From: an uncultured Bacteroides sp.
Lineage (GTDB): Bacteria; Bacteroidota; Bacteroidia; Bacteroidales; Bacteroidaceae
Direction of reading: 5' to 3'
Assembly (NCBI GenBank): GCA_958477465.1
Contig: CAUEFX010000064.1
Span: 1 to 26,237 of the forward strand
Length of the DNA: 26,237 bases
Numbering within the stretch: position 1 is the stretch's first letter; each line of letters begins with the position of its first letter. Below are positions 8,059-15,774 of the stretch, in pieces. The position numbers and the translations under genes are program-made. Below the pieces are notes generated by a model, which was not told the origin of the DNA, did not search any database, and saw nothing but the letters and a program-made list of their open reading frames with translations.

Positions 8059-8078
8059 ACTGAAAAAAGGGAGGCAAC

Positions 8079-8669
8079 ATGAGTAAAAGTACGGAACAGC
8101 AGGAGATTATTGCTGACGAGCAGATAATCGAATTGTACTGGCGGAGAGAAGAAAAAGCAATACAAGAAACAGATAAAAAATATGGGCAGTTTCTTTTCAG
8201 AATTGCTTACAATATTCTTCATGAACGCTTGGATTGCGAGGAATGCCAAAACGATACATATCTTGGCGTGTGGAACGCGATTCCACCGACAAGACCTACT
8301 GTGTTTCCGGCTTTTATCACGCAGATTATGCGACGCATAGCAATCAATCGATACAAGGAAAAAGCAAGCAAGAAACGCATACCGTCCGAGCTTACTATTT
8401 CTATGGAAGATGTGAATGGTACGTTACATGGTGACGACTCGGTTGCAGTAAAGTATGAAATGGCGGAGGTTGGAAAAATAATCAACAACTACGTGAGGGA
8501 GCTATCAGACCGACAACGGTATATATTTATTGACCGCTTTTATTTGGCAGAATCAGTTGAGACTATTGCCACAGATCTTTCGATTTCGGTGCCTACCGTT
8601 TATCGAGAAATAGATAAGATCAAGCATAGTTTGAAATTATATCTTGAATGGAATGATGTTTATATATGA
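8079..8669 (+). CDS. ECF-type sigma-70 family RNA polymerase sigma factor
   Basis: The 196-residue protein has the two-domain layout of extracytoplasmic-function sigma factors. Region 2 spans about residues 20-95 (LYWRREEKAI, YGQFLFRIAYNIL, DTYLGVWNAIP, RRIAINRYKEKASKKR), and region 4 spans about 135-190 (LSDRQRYIFIDRFYLAESVETIATDLSISVPTVYREIDKI), with the helix-turn-helix at its end. There is no region 1 or 3. The ATG at 8079 has GGGAGG 7-12 bases upstream. Its stop overlaps the next start (ATGA), the usual genetic coupling of an ECF factor to its anti-sigma factor. It probably activates the downstream secretion genes and itself in response to an envelope signal. Confidence 0.88.
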   Translation: MSKSTEQQEIIADEQIIELYWRREEKAIQETDKKYGQFLFRIAYNILHERLDCEECQNDTYLGVWNAIPPTRPTVFPAFITQIMRRIAINRYKEKASKKRIPSELTISMEDVNGTLHGDDSVAVKYEMAEVGKIINNYVRELSDRQRYIFIDRFYLAESVETIATDLSISVPTVYREIDKIKHSLKLYLEWNDVYI

Positions 8670-9292
8670 ACAATTATCTTATTATTGATGCCATCAGCTA
8701 TCTTGATGCGGATATATTGGCGAAGCATTTAGAAAAGAAAGAAAAAATCAGAAATAAAGCTAAGATTAAAAAGAAAGTGAATGTGCTGAGATGGTCGGTT
8801 GTTGCTGCTTGTTTGTTCTTTGCGATTGTTCTTTCGGCAATCACCATTCCATATATTCCCACCAAATATAATTTGAATTATAGTTATGTCGGTGAAAGCG
8901 GAAAGGAGATATTCATTCCCGACAGTAACATATGGATTTATTATGTTGATAATAGCAAGATTGAGCGGAAAAGGGTTAAATTGCCGAGTAGCCCCCAAAA
9001 TGTTTTCTTGACATGGAAGCACTTAAACAATATAGGCGAAGTAGTCTCTTTGATTAAGTGTGAAGTGATAAGCGACGGTGTGGAGAGTGTATTGACTTAT
9101 GACGGAAAGACTGTGTATGAATACGGTGGTAATAGCGTACTTGTCTTAAATATCATTGTTTCTGAGAATTTGAACGATTATATAGATGAATCTAATAGAG
9201 AGCTTGTCGTTGATTCTTTGAAAAAGTCTATAACAAATTGTTCTAATCTCAAATTTGAAAGCGTTAATCTGATTCTGCAAGAAACTGACTGA
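8666..9292 (+). CDS. Putative membrane anti-sigma factor
   Basis: The 208-residue product overlaps the sigma gene by four bases. An N-terminal cytoplasmic part of about 43 residues (IDAISYLDADILAKHLEKKE, then a lysine-rich stretch) leads to one membrane helix (about 44-66, LRWSVVAACLFFAIVLSAIT) and an exported domain of about 140 residues. The Y-x-D-x-D-x-L-A start followed by a basic stretch and one helix is common in proteins paired with clostridial ECF factors. I see no classical zinc anti-sigma HxxxCxxC motif. The outer domain is not recognised and could be the sensor. Function is inferred from topology and coupling. Confidence 0.65.
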   Translation: MNNYLIIDAISYLDADILAKHLEKKEKIRNKAKIKKKVNVLRWSVVAACLFFAIVLSAITIPYIPTKYNLNYSYVGESGKEIFIPDSNIWIYYVDNSKIERKRVKLPSSPQNVFLTWKHLNNIGEVVSLIKCEVISDGVESVLTYDGKTVYEYGGNSVLVLNIIVSENLNDYIDESNRELVVDSLKKSITNCSNLKFESVNLILQETD

Positions 9293-9370
9293 TTATTGAA
9301 TTGCTTGTTTGCGGTAGTTGCGCAGTGAATTTGCAATTACTTTTTTAGAAAGGAGTGAACGAAATTAACG

Positions 9371-9427
9371 ATGCGGTTTGATTTAGGGCAAAAGGAGGTG
9401 ATGATAGATGGTCATAATATAAGTTAA
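9371..9427 (+). CDS. Possible 18-codon leader peptide
   Basis: The ATG at 9371 follows AGAAAGGAGTG (9349-9359) at a slightly long distance, and the peptide is MRFDLGQKEVMIDGHNIS. A second site, AAAAGGAGGTG, lies inside it. It precedes the protease gene and a 9-bp hairpin, so it may be a leader peptide, or a meaningless remnant of an earlier gene. Confidence 0.25.
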   Translation: MRFDLGQKEVMIDGHNIS

Positions 9428-9466
9428 TGAACAAATAATATTGCAGTATGAAAGCGAGGTATGACT

Positions 9467-9492
9467 TATTCGCATACATAAAGATGCGAATA
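9467..9492 (+). promoter_or_regulatory. Inverted repeat before the protease gene
   Basis: TATTCGCAT (9467-9475) pairs with ATGCGAATA (9484-9492), loop 8 bases, about 28 bases before the protease start. It has no T run, so an operator or mRNA-stability hairpin is more likely than a terminator. Confidence 0.45.
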
Positions 9493-9520
9493 TAGATTGA
9501 ACAAAAGAAAGGAACATATT

Positions 9521-10486
9521 ATGAAGAAAATACTGTCTTTATGCCTTGTGATTTGTTTGATATGCATGGCATCTGTTTCTGCAAGCGCGGCGGAAAATCT
9601 GAAAATCTGTGGTGAGTCTTATTCGATTTTTTCAAGTAGCATATCTGAGGCAGTTGCAACAAAGAATATGAGAACCGGTGAGGTATCATTTTCCAATGAT
9701 GTGGTTGAAGCCCAATCAGAATGGGGATCTTTGGCGGCGAATTTGTCTGGATCTTCTACTGAGGCGTGGTTTCCAAACATGAATGAATCTCATTATACAT
9801 TCGGAGATGAAATTGTCAATCCGAGCAGTCTTATTGGGAAAGATAACCGAATTAAAGTGGATAATACTGAAGCTATGCCGTATTCAGCTATTTGCTACAT
9901 AGAAATTGATTGGCCCGATGGTTCTACCGGAATGGGCACAGCCTTTATGATATATGATGACCTCGCATTGACAGCAGGACATTGTGTCTATAGCAGTGAA
10001 AATGGAGGATGGGCCAAAAACATTAAAGTATGGCCTGGAAAAGATGGGTATGGATTTTGGAATAATCCATATGGCACAACGGAATCTTCCCATTTGCGCA
10101 CAGCTTCTGAATGGGTTAGCACCGAGGATGAACAACATGATTGGGCCTTAATTGAACTTGAAGATCCGATTGGCGATAAGACGGGATGGTTTGGCATTGG
10201 ATGGAGTGCAAGTGATTTGACGGGAACCGATGTGACAATTTCGGGGTATCCGGGAGAATATCGCTATTACCAATATAAAATGTCGGACAAGATAACTCGT
10301 TGCGCCACCAATAAGTTGTATTATAATGTGATTGATACAACTGGAGGGCAAAGCGGTTCCCCGATATATACTTCAGGAAACATTGCTTACGGAATCCATT
10401 GTTATGGGTTTAATACGACTCCGGAAAATTCAGGGACAAGGATTACCGAATGGCATTTTAATTACTTTTGCTCATTTATGGATTGA
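9521..10486 (+). CDS. Secreted V8-like (glutamyl endopeptidase type) serine protease
   Basis: The 321-residue protein starts at ATG 9521 (AAAGGAAC upstream; an in-frame TTG at 9497 lacks a ribosome site). A signal peptide covers residues 1-23 (SVSASA cleavage region). A propeptide-like stretch of about 90 residues leads to a chymotrypsin-fold protease of the S1B/V8 type. The triad is visible as H154 in LTAGHCV, D207 in HDWALIEL and S278 in GGQSGSP. Conserved features of V8 and related proteases include the T-G-M-G-T-A-F strand before the histidine, I-S-G-Y-P-G after the aspartate and G-I-H-C-Y-G after the serine. It is probably secreted as a zymogen and could process the two secreted proteins encoded next to it, or act on target-cell or host proteins. 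Substrate specificity is not certain. Confidence 0.88.
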   Translation: MKKILSLCLVICLICMASVSASAAENLKICGESYSIFSSSISEAVATKNMRTGEVSFSNDVVEAQSEWGSLAANLSGSSTEAWFPNMNESHYTFGDEIVNPSSLIGKDNRIKVDNTEAMPYSAICYIEIDWPDGSTGMGTAFMIYDDLALTAGHCVYSSENGGWAKNIKVWPGKDGYGFWNNPYGTTESSHLRTASEWVSTEDEQHDWALIELEDPIGDKTGWFGIGWSASDLTGTDVTISGYPGEYRYYQYKMSDKITRCATNKLYYNVIDTTGGQSGSPIYTSGNIAYGIHCYGFNTTPENSGTRITEWHFNYFCSFMD

Positions 10487-10497
10487 AAACGAAAAAC

Positions 10498-10542
10498 GGT
10501 CGCTTGCAAGCGACCGCACAGAGGCCTGGCCTCTGTGCGGTC
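10498..10542. repeat. Two overlapping palindromes between protease and secreted-protein genes
   Basis: GGTCGCTTGCAAGCGACC (10498-10515) is a perfect palindrome. A second, nearly perfect one runs 10512-10542 with 15-base arms (GACCGCACAGAGGCC and its complement). They share GACC, so the two hairpins exclude each other in part. The A run before and after (AAAAAC, AAAAAT) makes a bidirectional terminator or processing site plausible. Confidence 0.7.
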
Positions 10543-10582
10543 AAAAATAGAATTTAATTGATTTTGATAAAGGAATACTGCT

Positions 10583-11449
10583 ATGAAGAAATTTAAATAT
10601 GTCTTTTCGTTGCTTTTTACTCTTGGTTTCATCTTTTCGAGCACTATTGCTGCTAATGCGGCATCTTGGAGTATCGCAGAAGAGTTAGGTTTTGAAGTTG
10701 AGCAAACAAATTATGATTCATATTGTTGGATAAACGAACGTAGCTCTACTGCTATGTATAATAGTGATCTTGCAGGTGTTGTTTATTATCAGACATGTGC
10801 TTGTAGAGAAAAAACTTCTTATCTCAACCAATACAGTAAGTTTACACAAATGACTAGAGCTATTGCAGAACCGAGCGAAGTAAAAGTAACATATAACTAC
10901 TTTTTATGGATTGACCAAACTTCAACATTGAGATTTCAAATTGATTATGTTGAGATGCATGAAGGATTAGAGGATGGCCAAAGAATATGCGATTATTTTG
11001 CCACTTCTCCATCAATCGATGCAAAAACGGTGGTTACACAAGGATGGACTATTGGTTATGACAAAAGTTTTTCAATCAAGGATATTGAATTTGGCGGTTC
11101 TGGCTCTGGTACTGTCTCGTATTCTACTACTGAAGGTGTTGCGTCGACATACAATTCTACAAAAATTGAGGATTATTTTAACGTTAGGTTCAACTTCAAA
11201 GACCTGGCATACGAGACTAGTACGCAAGAACAACAAAATTTAGCATATAATCAATGTTCATTTTACACAGGTGTTTCGTACTACGGATTACCGAGTGTTA
11301 TGGAAGAATATAGTCACAATAGTTCTTACAAGGTTGTTTTTAGCGGTTATTATGTACGAGCTAATCCGTTTGGTAACACTTCTGTAGACTTGGTTCCCGG
11401 ATCAGCTACTGCAACCGAAAATTTGAATTATGTTTATTATACATATTAA
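10583..11449 (+). CDS. Secreted protein of unknown family, cargo protein A
   Basis: The 288-residue protein starts at ATG 10583 (AAAGGAA upstream) with a clear signal peptide (1-27, ending IAANAA). The mature part is beta-rich and holds six cysteines (CW, TCAC, IC, QC). Residues 28-40 read SWSIAEELGFEVE, matching FSDFAEDLSFEVD near the N terminus of the protein encoded at 11611. A segment near 150-190 (VVTQGWTIGYDKSFSIKDIE, then a G/S-rich stretch) has alternating polar and apolar residues, as in membrane-inserting beta hairpins of aerolysin/ETX-type toxins. That comparison rests on pattern only. I recognise no named family. Placed between a secreted protease and an exporter, it is probably an effector or a surface protein. 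Confidence 0.75.
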   Translation: MKKFKYVFSLLFTLGFIFSSTIAANAASWSIAEELGFEVEQTNYDSYCWINERSSTAMYNSDLAGVVYYQTCACREKTSYLNQYSKFTQMTRAIAEPSEVKVTYNYFLWIDQTSTLRFQIDYVEMHEGLEDGQRICDYFATSPSIDAKTVVTQGWTIGYDKSFSIKDIEFGGSGSGTVSYSTTEGVASTYNSTKIEDYFNVRFNFKDLAYETSTQEQQNLAYNQCSFYTGVSYYGLPSVMEEYSHNSSYKVVFSGYYVRANPFGNTSVDLVPGSATATENLNYVYYTY

Positions 11450-11494
11450 CTCATATTTTCCTTGGTAACATACGATATAAAGGATTTTGAAACA

Positions 11495-11521
11495 TTGCTG
11501 AAGCACGCTTCTTGTTATAAT
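11495..11521 (+). promoter_or_regulatory. Possible promoter for cargo protein B
   Basis: A perfect TATAAT at 11516-11521 is preceded by TTGCTG at 11495-11500, spacer 15, so the -35 part is weak. A separate transcript for the next gene is likely. Confidence 0.4.
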
Positions 11522-11552
11522 ATTAGATTATAACTTTGAACAAATACACCAT

Positions 11553-11590
11553 TATGTGTCAGTATGCGTGATTATGAGTACTGACACATA
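11553..11590 (+). promoter_or_regulatory. 12-bp perfect inverted repeat in the 5' leader of cargo protein B
   Basis: TATGTGTCAGTA (11553-11564) and TACTGACACATA (11579-11590) pair perfectly around a 14-base loop. The right arm ends two bases before GGGAGG at 11592, the distal Shine-Dalgarno-like sequence. It is 32 bases downstream of the TATAAT box, so it could be an operator or a 5' mRNA hairpin that affects translation. Confidence 0.6.
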
Positions 11591-11610
11591 TGGGAGGATT
11601 GGAGAACAAT

Positions 11611-12429
11611 ATGAAAAAAGTAATTAAAGGATTAACATGCCTTTTGACTGTCATAGTTGTGTTGATATCGTCCACGCTATCAACATTTGCGATGACACCT
11701 AAAGATCAAGATAGTAATGGATTTTCAGATTTTGCAGAAGATCTTTCGTTTGAAGTTGACCTTGATAGATACGTGAAAGAAACATATGTTATCGAAAAAA
11801 GTTTTAAATGTAACTATGATGGTAAAATGGTTGGAATTACATATTATGATGTTTACTATGCAAAAACAAATCACATTTATAGTGCCGGTCAAAGAATGGA
11901 TTTGCTTGGCTTGAAAATGAGAACCGAAGGGAATACTATTGAACTGCCCAAGAAGATACTATTTTGGACAACAACTAAAGTATATGATTTTGGTGTGTCA
12001 TCTGTAAGCGTTGATATTCCTAACGTATCGGGAATGAAGTTGAACTCTAGGGCATATTCTACTACAGCTGATGAAGCAAGGCGTCAGGTCACTGTCGGTA
12101 CAGATGTAGGATTTAAAATTGCCGGGTTTAATGTTGGTCAAAGCAATTCTATCACTTATGATGATTGTGTATGTAATGTGGTTGACAATTCGAGTAGAGC
12201 TTATGGATTGGATATGGTGTATAATTTTCAAGAATATAAAGCCAGCATGTCGGAGTCATATAAGCAGTATATACTAGAAGGAACAGATTATTATATTGTG
12301 ATAGAGAGGCTATATGGAACGGATGATGTATATGATCAGAAGTTATATATCACTTCTAAGTTTGTTTCAACAGAGGATGACTACTCATCTGCTGTAACAT
12401 GTGATATTACACACACTGTACTGTATTGA
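11611..12429 (+). CDS. Secreted protein of unknown family, cargo protein B
   Basis: The ATG at 11611 has GGAG six bases upstream; the in-frame ATG at 11590 lies in the hairpin and is less likely. The 272-residue protein has a signal peptide (1-27, ending STFA). The mature part is related to cargo protein A: FAEDLSFEVD at the N terminus, then a GITYYDVYYA strand equivalent to GVVYYQTCAC. A central amphipathic segment (RRQVTVGTDVGFKIAGFNVG, QSNSITY) may form a beta hairpin. Cysteines occur in FKCNYDG, DDCVCNV and VTCDI. It has no known domain that I recognise. The two proteins may form a two-component complex, or one may be a diverged duplicate of the other. Confidence 0.75.
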   Translation: MKKVIKGLTCLLTVIVVLISSTLSTFAMTPKDQDSNGFSDFAEDLSFEVDLDRYVKETYVIEKSFKCNYDGKMVGITYYDVYYAKTNHIYSAGQRMDLLGLKMRTEGNTIELPKKILFWTTTKVYDFGVSSVSVDIPNVSGMKLNSRAYSTTADEARRQVTVGTDVGFKIAGFNVGQSNSITYDDCVCNVVDNSSRAYGLDMVYNFQEYKASMSESYKQYILEGTDYYIVIERLYGTDDVYDQKLYITSKFVSTEDDYSSAVTCDITHTVLY

Positions 12430-12448
12430 AGCATATGGTGATTATTGT

Positions 12449-13057
12449 ATGTTAAAAAGAAATAAACTATTGTTTGTGATTGGCATTACAATTGCCGTGA
12501 TATTAACAATTTTCGGAGTTGTGATGTTAAGTATAGCACTTAGTGTTAAATCGCCGGATGATGTTATGGATTCTTACGATAAGCAGATTGAGATGTCGAT
12601 TACTTCATTTCCTACAGATCTCATTATTTATGGCGATGATTGTAATTTAAGAAAAAAAGCTGTGTTTCGACAAGTATCTGTCATTTCCGATGAGACACTT
12701 GATAGTTCTGATTCGTATTTACACAAGGTAATAATCATTAATGATCTTTTTGGTAATGCTACTTTGAGCGGTGAGGACATTGATATCTTATACAGATATG
12801 TAGTAGATGGCGAATATCATTTTTACTATTTTGGCACAAGATATTTGGAAGACTTCTTAGCCCGAGGCTTTTATCAAAACGAACTACAACCAGATTCATG
12901 TGGTTTTGGAGTGAGACATGTTGCCAATAGGACTTCGGTTGTTGTAAATGAAGGAATGTGGACAACTGGAGACTATGATATATACGAGGCAAATTCGGAT
13001 TATTTAGGTCAAATCATTTTCGCATATCTTAAACGTATTTATTCGGATAATGCGTAA
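12449..13057 (+). CDS. Membrane-anchored protein of the cargo cluster
   Basis: The ATG at 12449 starts 20 bases after the previous stop with only a weak ribosome site (TGGTG), so translation may be coupled. The 202-residue product has a short basic N terminus (LKRNK), one long hydrophobic helix (about 7-30, VIGITIAVILTIFGVVMLSI) and an outer domain of about 170 residues rich in aspartate and tyrosine. No lipobox is seen. I recognise no family. By position, between two secreted proteins and an exporter, it could be an immunity protein or an accessory that presents substrates to the transporter; both are inference. Confidence 0.65.
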   Translation: MLKRNKLLFVIGITIAVILTIFGVVMLSIALSVKSPDDVMDSYDKQIEMSITSFPTDLIIYGDDCNLRKKAVFRQVSVISDETLDSSDSYLHKVIIINDLFGNATLSGEDIDILYRYVVDGEYHFYYFGTRYLEDFLARGFYQNELQPDSCGFGVRHVANRTSVVVNEGMWTTGDYDIYEANSDYLGQIIFAYLKRIYSDNA

Positions 13058-13066
13058 TGCTATGAA

Positions 13067-13103
13067 GGCAAAGAGTTGTGTTATCATGGCTCTTTGCCGT
13101 TTG
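13067..13103 (+). terminator. Hairpin between membrane protein and ABC transporter
   Basis: GGCAAAGAG (13067-13075) pairs with CTCTTTGCC (13090-13098), followed by the short run GTTTG. It is probably a partial terminator that lowers transporter expression. Confidence 0.5.
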
Positions 13104-13160
13104 TGATATCGCAGAATTGTCAAATGCTTTATACCGAATAATAGAAAGGTGTAGATTGGC

Positions 13161-15602
13161 ATGGTTGAACTTAAGAATGTAAAAAAAATATACAGAACAG
13201 AGAGCAGAGATGTAATAGCAGTAAATAATGTAAGTCTGGCTTTACCTAATATAGGGCTAATTTGTATTCATGGAAAGAGCGGGAGTGGGAAAACTACGCT
13301 TCTCAATATCATTTCGGGCATTGATAACTTTCAAGAAGGAGATATTATAGTTGACGACTTTAGCTATTCTCACGCTACTGAAAGTGACATGGATGATTTT
13401 CGCAATACTCACATAGGCATGATTTTTCAATATTTCAATTTGTTTGAACATATGAGTGTTTTTGAAAACATTGAATTTCCATTAAATATCCAAAAAAAAT
13501 TTTGCGAGAACGCTTCTCATGACTATTCTAATAAATTGCTTTCTTATGTTGGGTTGAATGGTTTGGGAGATGTGAAAATAAATGAGCTGAGTGGCGGACA
13601 AAAACAACGTGTAGCCATTGCGAGAGCCATAATTAAATCGCCACAAATAATATTAGCGGATGAACCGACAGGGAATCTTGATACGCAAACAGGTTCTCAG
13701 ATAATGGAATTGCTTAAGAAAATATCCAATAATAAACTTGTTGTTGTCGTTTCTCATGATGAAGAATTATGTAGCAGATATGCGGATATGATCATTAGAA
13801 TAGCGGATGGTGAAATAAAGGAAATTGGTAATAATTGTATAAGAAATTCAGAAGAAATTATCAATCGCGTTGACGATCGTGATTTCTTTACTCAAAAAAG
13901 ACACTTACCCAAAAAACTCTCTTTCAGAAATACATTTAGATTTTCATTACATCTAATGACCAATAAAGCGATAAGACTCTCATTTACGTTAATTGTATGC
14001 ATTCTTACCTTACTGTTAATGGAATTGTTTATTTATATTTCTGATTACAATAGCAGTACCGTTATAACACAATATCTTCGGGAGTATCCACAAAACGGAA
14101 TAACTTTTTACAAACAAGCATCATATGAGGATTCATTTTTTAAAGAACACAGTAAAAAAGTTTTTGGCGGAAAGTTTTTTTATAATTTACTCAATAAAAA
14201 TTATAACAGTGAAGATTTGATTGGAGTGACCACAAAGCTTCCGATAAGATCTGCGGATAATAATCGTGTGGGAAGAGAAATCAATTGTATTTTTTCAACA
14301 CCGATATATGAAAATAGATATGTATTATCTGTCGGTAGATATACCCAAGCCGCAAACGAAGTTCTTATTACAGATTATCTTGCCAAACAACTATTTTTGT
14401 CGAATGAAGAAGCGGTCAATAATTTATTGTATATTGGCAATATGATGGTGAAAATAGTCGGTATTGTTAAGACCGATTACAGAATGTATGGATTGGAAAG
14501 TAAATTAGAAATGCAGCAAGATGTAGAATATACATTACATCATTACAACAAAGAATACAATATCATGCTGTTGAATGAAGGATTTCTGGATGAATACAAA
14601 ACGGTTAATGATTATTTGCTGATTAATTATTCTAATTTCTTTTATTCTGACAGAGAAATAACTTATTTTTTAGACAGTTCAGGATTGAGCTACGGCGAAG
14701 TAGATCAAAATGCTGAAATTGAAATAGTTGCTGGTAGAACTCCTCAACATAGTAATGAGGCTCTTGTTTCTAAGGATCTGTATACAATTTATATGAATAA
14801 ACAAAGTGGAATAAATACCGGCACAAGCGAAAATGAAAAATCGGATTTTAATGCAAAAGCATATAGCTTTATTGATATTTATGCGCAGAAATACGATGGT
14901 TATTACTTTGATTCCTTGAACTTATTTGACTATTTTAACGAAATAACAATTGTTGGAGTGTTCGAGTACAAAAATGAACATAAAGGATTGGAATGTGATG
15001 TTTTGTTGACTGAAGATGTTCACAACAAATTATCGGCCGATTATTATGACTTGTATTTCCACACATATTATATTTTGAATAATGAAAATTATTCCATAGA
15101 CAAAATTGTTGCCTTCTGTGGCGACAACAATGTGTTAATAGATGAACCTTCAATATCACAAATTTATAATTTCCAAAATACAATTCAAAGCTTTATTAAT
15201 GTACTAAAGACAGTGGCAATAATTCTTGTTATCATTGCCTTGTTTATGTTACTTTCATATGTTAGCAATAGTATATCTTCAAACACAAGAACAATCGGAA
15301 TCCTACGTTCTTTAGGGGTTCGAAAGAGAGATACATTGAATATATTTGTTGTTGAAGCAATGTTCATTAGTTTGTTATCGTTGGTATTATCAATGGTTGG
15401 GTTGGTTGCTTTTGCTGCTTATGGCAATATAGAATTTTCAAAAACATTAGTTGAAAACCCATTTAACATTATAGTTATTAACATTCCTCACTTGATAGTA
15501 ATTTCATCACTAACTGTCTTGTTCACACTATCCGCTTTATCAATACCGATTATGTTGCTGGCGAGAAAGACCCCAATGCAGATTATTAATAATCAAAAAT
15601 AA
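13161..15602 (+). CDS. Fused ATPase/FtsX-type permease ABC transporter (MacB-like)
   Basis: The 813-residue protein carries an N-terminal ATPase of the LolD/MacB class: Walker A GKSGSGKTT (38-46), Q90 in the Q loop, LSGGQ signature (143-147), Walker B IILADE (163-168) and switch H199. A membrane helix at about 271-293, a large extracellular domain of about 380 residues and three helices near 679-703, 728-755 and 772-801 give the four-helix topology of MacB/FtsX (type VII) systems. The segment RTIGILRSLGVRKRD between helices 2 and 3 is typical of FtsX permeases. The ATG at 13161 has AAAGGTG upstream. Such transporters move or extract peptides and lipids at the membrane surface and often give resistance to antimicrobial peptides. 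Here it may export or protect against the products of its cluster. Confidence 0.9.
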   Translation: MVELKNVKKIYRTESRDVIAVNNVSLALPNIGLICIHGKSGSGKTTLLNIISGIDNFQEGDIIVDDFSYSHATESDMDDFRNTHIGMIFQYFNLFEHMSVFENIEFPLNIQKKFCENASHDYSNKLLSYVGLNGLGDVKINELSGGQKQRVAIARAIIKSPQIILADEPTGNLDTQTGSQIMELLKKISNNKLVVVVSHDEELCSRYADMIIRIADGEIKEIGNNCIRNSEEIINRVDDRDFFTQKRHLPKKLSFRNTFRFSLHLMTNKAIRLSFTLIVCILTLLLMELFIYISDYNSSTVITQYLREYPQNGITFYKQASYEDSFFKEHSKKVFGGKFFYNLLNKNYNSEDLIGVTTKLPIRSADNNRVGREINCIFSTPIYENRYVLSVGRYTQAANEVLITDYLAKQLFLSNEEAVNNLLYIGNMMVKIVGIVKTDYRMYGLESKLEMQQDVEYTLHHYNKEYNIMLLNEGFLDEYKTVNDYLLINYSNFFYSDREITYFLDSSGLSYGEVDQNAEIEIVAGRTPQHSNEALVSKDLYTIYMNKQSGINTGTSENEKSDFNAKAYSFIDIYAQKYDGYYFDSLNLFDYFNEITIVGVFEYKNEHKGLECDVLLTEDVHNKLSADYYDLYFHTYYILNNENYSIDKIVAFCGDNNVLIDEPSISQIYNFQNTIQSFINVLKTVAIILVIIALFMLLSYVSNSISSNTRTIGILRSLGVRKRDTLNIFVVEAMFISLLSLVLSMVGLVAFAAYGNIEFSKTLVENPFNIIVINIPHLIVISSLTVLFTLSALSIPIMLLARKTPMQIINNQK

Positions 15603-15616
15603 CTTTGATAGGAGCA

Positions 15617-15751
15617 GGGCTGTCTCAAGTTTGGGAATAATTTCCATTTACTTGACAACCTACACAAAAAGCACTTGCCTATCACCTTGGCAAGTGCTTT
15701 TTGTTGAAATTTTACAAGGGTGCTTTCAAAAGAATCAATTTGAGACAGCCC
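15617..15751. mobile_element. 135-bp element with GGGCTGTCTCAA terminal inverted repeats (MITE-like)
   Basis: GGGCTGTCTCAA at 15617-15628 is perfectly inverted at 15740-15751. Terminal repeats of this form occur in several insertion-sequence families, IS1182-like ones among them. The interior codes for nothing but holds a strong terminator hairpin. No clear target duplication is visible. It is either a miniature non-autonomous element or a collapsed insertion sequence, placed 15 bases after the transporter stop codon. Confidence 0.65.
15666..15702 (+). terminator. Terminator inside the MITE-like element
   Basis: A perfect 14-bp stem (15666-15679 with 15689-15702, arm AAAAAGCACTTGCC) ends in TTTTT. 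The A run on the other side makes it work in both directions. It probably ends the cargo transcript. Confidence 0.8.
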
Positions 15752-15774
15752 CATTCTTGTGTACAAAAGACCTA

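Noticed and set aside
8032..11474. ACATACG shared by the sigma-gene promoter region (8032) and the region before protein B (11468), as a possible ECF promoter motif
   Set aside because: A 7-base match is expected by chance in a window of this size, and no matching second box lies at a constant distance.
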